64,000 nucleotides of DNA from Archivesica marissinica (taxonomy: Eukaryota > Mollusca > Bivalvia > Venerida > Vesicomyidae): positions 47,451,032 through 47,515,031 of the forward strand of contig CM026398.1 in NCBI GenBank assembly GCA_014843695.1. Reading direction: 5' to 3'. Position 1 is the stretch's first letter; each line of letters begins with the position of its first letter. The position numbers were made by a program, and so were the translations under genes. Of the stretch, positions 56,535 through 64,000 are shown piece by piece. The notes below the pieces were generated by a model, which made no database searches, was not told where the DNA came from, and saw only the letters and a program-made list of their open reading frames with translations.

Positions 56535-56800
56535 TACGTTTATTTATCGTCGCTACCGGTTGCCCTTATGAGCGACGCCTCCTGAAGAGATTAGTCATTT
56601 TAGATTTCTGGAGGATAGTGCAATGATACAAACAGACCCATTCCAGAGTCTCCTCTGATTCTTTTACGTGCACGATGTAAAGCTTCGACACGAGAGCTCT
56701 GTTTAAAGTCTCATCTGAAAGACTATTAATTTTATTAGTGTCAGATGGGGGATCGAACCTCGATGATTCATAATATTTTGAATTATGTACCAGCATACCC
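56535..56800 (-). mobile_element. SINE family B, near-complete copy
   Basis: The minus strand has the B-box-like GAGGTTCGATCCCCC, the body words CAGATGAGACTTTAAACAG and ACGTGCACGT...AAAAGAATC, CTAAAATGACTAATCTCTTC and the tail GGTAGCGACGATAAATAAAC. It is a reverse-orientation homologue of 58,561-58,838. Confidence 0.8.
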
Positions 56801-56871
56801 CTGGTATCCCTTCACTTGAGCGTGGTCACTGTAAAAAACGCTGAAATAATGAATAATAACATAGTCCAATC

Positions 56872-57212
56872 AGTATAAGATAATGGTATACAGGGACATC
56901 TGTGTTAGTGGTCAGTATAAGATAATGGTATACAGGGGCATCTGTGTTAGTGGTCAGTATAAGATAATGGTATACAGGGGCATCTGTGTTAGTGGTCAGT
57001 ATAAGATAATGGTATACAGGGGCATCTGTGTTAGTGGTCAGTATAAGATAATGGTATACAGGGACATCTGTGTTAGTGGTCAGTATAAGATAATGGTATA
57101 CAGGGAAATCTGTGTTAGTGGTCAGTATAAGATAATGGTATAGAGGGAAATCTGTGTTAGTGGCCAGTATAAGATAATGGTATACAGGGGCATCTGTGTT
57201 AGTGGTCAGTAT
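56872..57212. repeat. 42-bp minisatellite, 8 copies
   Basis: The unit is GTCAGTATAAGATAATGGTA plus TACAGGGGCATCTGTGTTAGTG. It is unrelated in sequence to the 42-bp array at 1,901, but has the same length. It runs straight into the 75-bp array. Confidence 0.9.
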
Positions 57213-58325
57213 ATTAAGCAGCCACCCTGTATTAAACAGCCACTTTCCATATACGTAATATGTTGTTTCATTATATATTTGACCTATATTAAGCAGCCAA
57301 CCTGTATTAAACAGCCACTTTCCATATACGTAATATTTTGTTTTATTATATATTTGACCTGTATTAAGCAGCCAACCTGTATTAAACAGACAGTTTCCAT
57401 ATACGTAATATGTTGTTTTATTATATATTTGACCTGTATTAAGCAGCCAACCTGTATTAAACAGCCACTTTCCATATACGAATTATGTTGTTTTATTATA
57501 TATTTGACCTGTATTAAACAGCCACTTTCCATATACGTAATATGTTGTTGTATTATATATTTGACCTGTATTAAGCAGCCAACCTGTATTAAACAGCCAG
57601 TTTCCATATACGTAATATGTTGTTTTATTATATATTTGACCTGTATTAAGCAGCCAACCTGTATTAAGCAGCCACTTTCCATATACGAATTATGTTGTTT
57701 TATTATATATTTGACCTGTATTAAACAGCCACTTTCCATATACGTAATATGTTGTTTTATTATATATTTGACCTGTATTAAGCAGCCAACCAGTATTAAA
57801 CAGCCAGTTTCCATATACGTAATATGTTGTTTTATTATATATTTGACCTGTATTAAGCAGCCAACCTGTATTAAACAGCCAGTTTCCATATACGTAATAT
57901 GTTGTTTTATTATATATTTGACCTGTATTAAGCAGCCAACCTGTATTAAACAGCCACTTTCCATATACGTAATATGTTGTTTTATTATATATTTGACCTG
58001 TATTAAGCAGCCAACCTGTATTAAACAGCCAGTTTCTATATACGTAATATGTTGTTTTATTATATATTTGACCTGTATTAAGCAGCCAACCTGTATTAAA
58101 CAGCCAGTTTCCATATACGTAATATGTTGTTTTATTATATATTTGACCTGTATTAAGCAGCCAACCTGTATTAAACAGTCAGTTTCCATATACGTAATAT
58201 GTTATTTTATTATATATTTGACCTGTATTAAGCAGCCAACCTGTATTAAACAGCCAGTTTCCATATACGTAATATGTTGTTTTATTATATACTTGACCTG
58301 TATTAAGCAGCCATCTGTTCTAAGC
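57213..58325. repeat. 75-bp minisatellite, about 15 copies
   Basis: The unit is TGACCTGTATTAAGCAGCCA, ACCTGTATTAAACAGCCACT, TTCCATATACGTAATATGTT and GTTTTATTATATATT. Shortened units occur near 57,510 and 57,715. Frames of 301 and 387 codons reflect the 25-codon period. Confidence 0.95.
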
Positions 58326-58375
58326 AGCCATATTCTGTGATTATCTTGGCTGGCTGCTTAAGACAGGTTTGACTG
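58290..58375. repeat. Inverted repeat closing the 75-bp array
   Basis: The last unit's ACCTGTATTAAGCAGCCA pairs with TGGCTGCTTAAGACAGGT about 50 bp later. The tandem array probably grew from one end of a small inverted-repeat transposon whose other end survives here. Confidence 0.6.
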
Positions 58376-58560
58376 TATTCGCTACCTGCAATATATGTGT
58401 TATCCCACAACTCAACATTTGTTCAAAAATAAATTGCACACACTTTCACCAGCTTACATAAATATGCATGCATAATCCTTACCATGCATGCATTTAAGAT
58501 CTTTCAAAAATAACTATATACTATGTATGTCTGTTGTACATGTATAAATTAAATAATACC

Positions 58561-58838
58561 GGTGAAAGAAAAATATTGGACTGGTAATCCAGGGATCGCA
58601 GGTTCGATCCCCCGTCTGACTCTAACAAAATTAACAGTCTTTCAGATGGGATTTTAAACCGAGGTCTCGTGTCGATGATATACACCGTGCACGTAAAAGA
58701 ACCAGAGGAGACTCTGGAATAGGTCTATATCTGTATCATTGCACTATCCTCCAAAAATCTAAAATGACTAATCTCTTCAGGAGGCATCGCTCATATGGAC
58801 AACCGGGGACAACCGGTAGCGACGATAAATAAACGTAA
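58561..58838 (+). mobile_element. SINE family B, forward copy
   Basis: GGACTGGTAATCCAGGGATC and the B box GCAGGTTCGATCCCCCGTCT belong to the tRNA-like head, whose 5' edge is decayed. The body has GATGGGATTTTAAACCGAGG, GCACGTAAAAGAACCAGAGG and CTAAAATGACTAATCTCTTC. The tail CGGTAGCGACGATAAATAAA follows. The central GATGGGA...TTAAACCGAGGTC...CGTAAAAGA block resembles the conserved core of V/Deu-type SINEs (from memory). Confidence 0.8.
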
Positions 58839-59127
58839 AACACAGTGCATTCTGCGTTTTGGCTACGACCCATTCGGGTGTAATCATTTCTGATTTTTGT
58901 AATTATGTATTTTGAATCGTAACGATTTTGTATCCCATGTTGTGGGTAGAAATGTTAGATTTTAAGACAAGTACATTTTAAGGTGAATGTTATACATGCG
59001 AAATATTATGTGTAGAAATATATACTGAAATAGTCACCATATGTAGATAGTTTATTGATAAAGATATGTAAACTTACATTTTTATTTACTAAAGATATGT
59101 GTATTATAAATAACGAGCTGTAAGGTT
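58839..59127. other. No recognised feature
   Basis: AT-rich, no ORF, no repeat relation noticed. Confidence 0.5.
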
Positions 59128-60685
59128 TGTATATTTCAATGCAATGCGTGTATAACATGTAGGGCCTACCTTTAAGTGGTATTGTGATTTCAATGCAATG
59201 CGTGTATAACATGTAGGGCCTACCTTTAAGTGGTATTGTATATTTCAATGCAATGCGTGTATAACATGTAGGGCCTACCTTTAAGTGGTATTGTGATTTC
59301 AATGCAATGCGTGTATAACATGTAGGGCCTACCTTTAAGTGGTATTGTACTTTAAGTGGTATTGTGATTTCAATGCAATGCGTGTATAACATGTAGGGCC
59401 TACCTTTAAGTGGTATTGTGATTTCAATGCAATGCGTGTATAACATGTAGGGCCTACCTTTAAGTGGTATTGTATATTTCAATGCAATGCGTGTATAACA
59501 TGTAGGGCCTACCTTTAAGTGGTATTGTGATTTCAATGCAATGCGTGTATAACATGTAGGGCCTACCTTTAAGTGGTATTGTGATTTCAATGCAATGCGT
59601 GTATAACATGTAGGGCCTACCTTTAAGTGGTATTGTGATTTCAATGCAATGCGTGTATATCATGTAGGGCCTACCTTTAAGTGGTATTGTGATTTCAATG
59701 CAATGCGTGTATAACATGTAGGGCCTACCTTTAAGTGGTATTGTATATTTCAATGCAATGCGTGTATAACATGTAGGGCCTACCTTTAAGTGGTATTGTA
59801 TATTTCAATGCAATGCGTGTATAACATGTAGGGCCTACCTTTAAGTGGTATTGTATATTTCAATGCAATGCGTGTATAACATGTAGGGCCTACCTTTAAG
59901 TGGTATTGTATATTTCAATGCAATGCGTGTATAACATGTAGGGCCTACCTTTAAGTGGTATTGTATATTTCAATGCAATGCGTGTATAACATGTAGGGCC
60001 TACCTTTAAGTGGTATTGTATATTTCAATGCAATGCGTGTATAACATGTAGGGCCTACCTTTAAGTGGTATTGTATATTTCAATGCAATGCGTGTATAAC
60101 ATGTAGGGCCTACCTTTAAGTGGTATTGTATATTTCAATGCAATGCGTGTATAACATGTAGGGCCTACCTTTAAGTGGTATTGTATATTTCAATGCAATG
60201 CGTGTATAACATGTAGGGCCTACCTTTAAGTGGTATTGTATATTTCAATGCAATGCGTGTATAACATGTAGGGCCTACCTTTAAGTGGTATTGTATATTT
60301 CAATGCAATGCGTGTATAACATGTAGGACCTACCTTTAAGTGGTATTGTATATTTCAATGCAATGCGTGTATAACATGTAGGGCCTACCTTTAAGTGGTA
60401 TTGTATATTTCAATGCAATGCGTGTATAACATGTAGGGCCTACCTTTAAGTGGTATTGTGATTTCAATGCAATGCGTGTATAACATGTAGGGCCTACCTT
60501 TAAGTGGTATTGTATATTTCAATGCAATGCGTGTATAACATGTAGGGCCTACCTTTAAGTGGTATTGTATATTTCAATGCAATGCGTGTATAACATGTAG
60601 GGCCTACCTTTAAGTGGTATTGTATATTTCAATGCAATGCGTGTATAACATGTAGGGCCTACCTTTAAGTGGTATTGTGATTATT
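59128..60685. repeat. 55-bp satellite, about 28 copies
   Basis: The unit is TATATTTCAATGCAATGCGT, GTATAACATGTAGGGCCTAC and CTTTAAGTGGTATTG. A 54-bp GTGATTTC variant dominates up to about 59,745 and the 55-bp form after that. Copies are almost identical, which indicates recent homogenisation. A partial duplication of CTTTAAGTGGTATTG lies at about 59,349. Confidence 0.95.
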
Positions 60686-61370
60686 ATGATCAATATTACT
60701 TACTGTTGAAATGTTAATTAAAACACGTGGTGTGTCGGTCGTTCCTCGATGCTTAAACCAAATAATATAACATATTAATGCAATTAGGTGTTGTTATTGG
60801 TTGTATTTGATTGGTTACCTATCACGTACAGGTGAGGTTATACAGTATTATTATATGTTATTCTTTATTTCAGTCTCATCAATGTACAGCATATAACAAA
60901 CATAGAATATAGTTTACATATTAAAAAGTACATTGCCACTCAATTCAGAGTTACAAGAGACTATGCATACATGTATATACATCATTCATCTATAACATAT
61001 TGCACTACTATAGTATATACATGTACATGTGATAACTACATGTGTGAGATAAAGCTGAAAGTGTTAGATATTGGTGATGGAGTATCACTGGAATATCATT
61101 TTTGTAAATGAAATGGCCAAAGGTATACTTATATATGCCGATTGCAAATCGAGATTGCATTAAATTGTGAAAACTCTCCGTATATTTATATATTTATAAG
61201 TACAAAACATGTAGGTTAAGTGCTAAATAAATCGAGGATAAATTATTCACCGAGTGTAAATCCATGTATACAGAGAACGTTAAGTCAAACAATCAATGAC
61301 AAGGCTCACCAATATACCAATAAAGGAAACCTGGCTATCTTACAAGATTACTGCGTAATGTGGAACATAA
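60686..61370. other. No recognised gene; possible LINE 3' end
   Basis: TTATTCTTTATTTCAGTCTC followed by ATCAATGTACAGCAT at about 60,860 is, on the minus strand, similar in layout to the LINE-1 3' end (TGTACATGGATGAGAC...AATAAAG). It may be a short 5'-truncated LINE fragment. The rest is AT-rich and probably intronic. Confidence 0.35.
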
Positions 61371-62513
61371 ATGACAAGTATTATTTATAGATATATCCAC
61401 TTATTGTATGCATTGATTATTTATAAATATATCCACGTAGTGTATGCATTGATTATTTATAGATATATCCACGTAGTGTATGCATTGATTATTTATAGAT
61501 ATATCCACATATTGTATGCATTGATTATTTATAGATATATCCACTTATTGTATGCATTGATTATTTATAGATATATCCACTTATTGTATACATTGATTAT
61601 TTATAGATATATCCACTTATTGTATGCATTGATTATTTATAGATATATCCACTTATTGTATGCATTGATTAGTTATAGATATATCCACTTATTGTATGCA
61701 ATGATTATTTATAGATATATCCACGTATTGTATGCATTGATTATTTATAGATATATCCACTTATTGTATGCATTGATTATTTATAGATATATCCACTTAT
61801 TGTATGCAATGATTATTTATAGATATATCCACGTATTGTATGCATTGATTATTTATAGATATATCCACTTATTGTATGCATTGATTATTTATAGATATAT
61901 CCACTTATTGTATGCATTGATTATTTATAGATATATCACTTATTGTATGCATTGATTATTTATAGATATATCCACTTATTGTATGCAATGATTATTTATA
62001 GATATATCCACGTATTGTATGCATTGATTATTTATAGATATATCCACGTATTGTATGCATTGATTATTTATAGATATATCCACTTATTGTATGCATTGAT
62101 TATTTATAGATATATCCACGTATTGTATGCATTGATTATTTATAGATATATCCACGTATTGTATGCATTGATTATTTATAGATATATCCACGTATTGTAT
62201 GCATTGATTATTTATAGATATATCCATTTATTGTACACATTGATTATTTATAGATATATCCACTTATTGTACACATTGATTATTTATAGATATATCCACG
62301 TATTGTACACATTGATTATTTATAGATATATCCACGTATTGTACACATTGATTATTTATAGATATATCCACTTATTGTATGCATTGATTATTTATAGATA
62401 TATCCACGTATTGTATGCATTGATTATTTATATATATATATCCACGTATTGTATGCATTGATTATTTATAGATATATCCACTTATTGTATGCATTGATTA
62501 TTTATAGATATAT
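61371..62513. repeat. 36-bp minisatellite, about 31 copies
   Basis: The unit is TGATTATTTATAGATATATC plus CACTTATTGTATGCAT, with CACGTATTG and GTACACAT variants. One unit lacks a C near 61,937 and one has an extra TATA near 62,430. It ends about 30 bp before the acceptor of the METTL24-like exon. Frames up to 194 codons follow from the 12-codon period. Confidence 0.95.
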
Positions 62514-62544
62514 CAACACATTGCAATTTCTCTGTCGTAACCAG

Positions 62545-62636
62545 ACTAGACTGGGTTCCATGAAGGATGGTGGCAAAGAAATTTGTGTAGATGATTTGTA
62601 TAAACCTAAGGATCCATGCCTCGTCTATTCATTTGG
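62545..62636 (+). CDS. Internal exon of a METTL24-like (Methyltransf_22) gene
   Basis: 92 nt between TTTCTCTGTCGTAACCAG and GTATGT. The frame starts in phase 0 with TRLGSMKDGGKEICVDDLYK, continues PKDPCLVYSFG, and splits the last Gly codon after its second base. R-L-G-S...D-G-G-x-x-(I/V)C...P-C-L-V-Y-S-F-G is the conserved block of the METTL24 / Methyltransf_22 family (a putative S-adenosylmethionine-dependent methyltransferase; METTL24 is predicted to be secreted or membrane-bound). The conserved SFG is normally followed by the SAM-binding core, which should lie in the next exon beyond the window. The 36-bp array fills the intron before it and the 30-bp array the intron after it. The family call is from memory of the motif. 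Confidence 0.6.
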
Positions 62637-62774
62637 GTATGTTTATCTTATTGTGAATCTTTTCACATAATACTCAATTTTTCATACAAGAACAGCATGC
62701 GTCATACTTGTGCAAAACAATCGTTATTATATAGGCCTCCACAACAAAAACTTCAAGTAATTGTCTTGTGTTTA
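62637..62774 (+). other. Intron start after the METTL24-like exon
   Basis: A GTATGT donor followed by non-coding sequence that leads into the 30-bp array. Confidence 0.45.
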
Positions 62775-64000
62775 AGACTCCAACTGTTCGGATTCAACTG
62801 TAGTTTCCAGATTATTATTAGTTCAACTGTAGTTTCCAGTTTATTATTAGTTAACTGTAGTTCCAGATATTATTAGTTCAACTGTAGTTTCAGATATTAT
62901 TAGTTCAACTGTAGTTTCCAGATTATTATTAGTTCAACTGTAGTTTCCAGATTATTATTAGTTCAACTGTAGTTTCCAGATTATTATTAGTTCAACTGTA
63001 GTTTCCAGATTATTATTAGTTCAACTGTAGTTTCCAGATTATTATTAGTTCAACTGTAGTTTCCAGATATTATTAGTTCAACTGTAGTTTTCAGATATTA
63101 TTAGTTCAACTGTAGTTTCCAGATATTATTAGTTCAACTGTAGTTTCCAGATTAGTATTAGTTCAACTGTAGTTTCCAGATTATTATTAGTTCAACTGTA
63201 GTTTCCAGATTATTATTAGTTCAACTGTAATTTCCAGATTATTATTAGTTCAACTGTAGTTTCCAGATATTATTAGTTCAACTGTAGTTTTCAGATATTA
63301 TTAGTTCAACTGTAGTTTCCAGATATTATTAGTTCAACTGTAGTTTCCAGATTAGTATTAGTTCAACTGTAGTTTCCAGATTATTATTAGTTCAACTGTA
63401 GTTTCCAGATTATTATTAGTTCAACTGTAATTTCCAGATTATTATTAGTTCAACTGTAGTTTCCAGATATTATTAGTTCAACTGTAGTTTTCAGATATTA
63501 TTAGTTCAACTGTAGTTTCCAGATATTATTAGTTCAACTGTAGTTTCCAGTTTATTATTAGTTCAACTGTAATTTCCAGATTATTATTAGTTCAACTGTA
63601 GTTTCCAGATTATTATTAGTTCAACTGTAGTTTCCAGATTATTATTAGTTCAACTGTAGTTTCCAGATTATTATTAGTTCAACTGTAGTTTCCAGATTAT
63701 TATTAGTTCAACTGTAGTTTCCAGATTATTAGTTCAACTGTAGTTTCCAGATTATTATAATTCAACTGTAGTTTCCAGTTTATTATTAGTTAAACTGTAG
63801 TTTCCAGATATTATTAGTTCAACTGTAGTTTCCAGATTATTATTAGTTCAACTGTAATTTCCAGATTATTATTAGTTCAACTGTAGTTTCCAGATATTAT
63901 TAGTTCAACTGTAGTTTTCAGATATTATTAGTTCAACTGTAATTTCCAGATTATTATTAGTTCAACTGTAGTTTCCAGATTATTATTAGTTCAACTGTAA
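62775..64000. repeat. 30-bp minisatellite, at least 41 copies, open at the window end
   Basis: The unit is TTATTATTAGTTCAACTGTA plus GTTTCCAGAT; 28-bp units lack TA or TT. A higher-order repeat of about 200 bp (seven units) is visible from the GTAGTTTTCAGATATT marker near 63,084, 63,284 and 63,484, each followed by a GATTAGTATTAG or GTAATTTCC variant. It lies in the presumed intron of the METTL24-like gene. Confidence 0.95.

Overview
The window looks like eukaryotic, most probably molluscan, nuclear DNA. It is AT-rich, with split exons bearing GT/AG sites, several tRNA-derived SINE families with bivalve/gastropod-style bodies, many non-LTR retrotransposons, and very long minisatellites. No prokaryotic operon, rRNA, authentic tRNA gene or CRISPR array was seen. 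The taxon is inferred from repeat style; no database was searched.

Layout. 1-1,900: degenerate repeats and one doubtful exon. 1,901-7,112: a 4.8 kb array of a 42-bp unit, then a 21-bp array. 8,196-9,833: a compact minus-strand island of four short genes or remnants, namely a 57-residue ORF, a protein with two PC4-like domains, a single-BIR (IAP-like) protein and a 43-residue ORF. The PC4-like and BIR genes each have a TATA box about 55 nt before the ATG, and a poly(A) signal follows the last gene. Both domain genes are broken. The style is that of a large DNA virus or virus-like mobile element. 9,841-11,355: three SINE families. 11,356-12,355: an assembly gap. 12,356-15,968: an inverted repeat enclosing a decayed Tc1-like element and a 58-bp satellite. 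15,719-17,840: a TTAA-flanked DNA transposon ('X') with two diverging ORFs.

17,841-21,912 (block B) holds LINE fragments, a SINE with a clear target-site duplication, and a 21-bp satellite split by a LINE 3' end. 21,907-43,259 is a near-perfect palindrome with arms of about 10.4 kb around a spacer of about 565 bp. The arms are nested non-LTR retrotransposons: a two-ORF LINE-1-type element next to the axis, further out an older LINE-2 that carries a hAT-like insertion, and fragments of two more. To the right the order repeats: a shortened, flipped copy of X (43,796-45,166), a second block B (45,167-48,614), and the 21-bp satellite expanded to about 6.8 kb (48,615-55,393). A 27-kb direct duplication of block B and a large inverted duplication are therefore interleaved. 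This could be a real rearrangement, or two haplotypes and a fold-back joined during assembly.

55,394-64,000: SINEs, a hAT-like MITE, a candidate terminal coding exon (56,363-56,476), arrays with periods 42, 75, 55, 36 and 30 bp, and one well-formed internal exon (62,545-62,636) resembling the METTL24 / Methyltransf_22 family, which sits between two minisatellites. The only likely host coding sequence is these exons. Nearly everything else is mobile or satellite DNA, and the long multi-frame ORFs in the arrays are by-products of unit lengths divisible by three.
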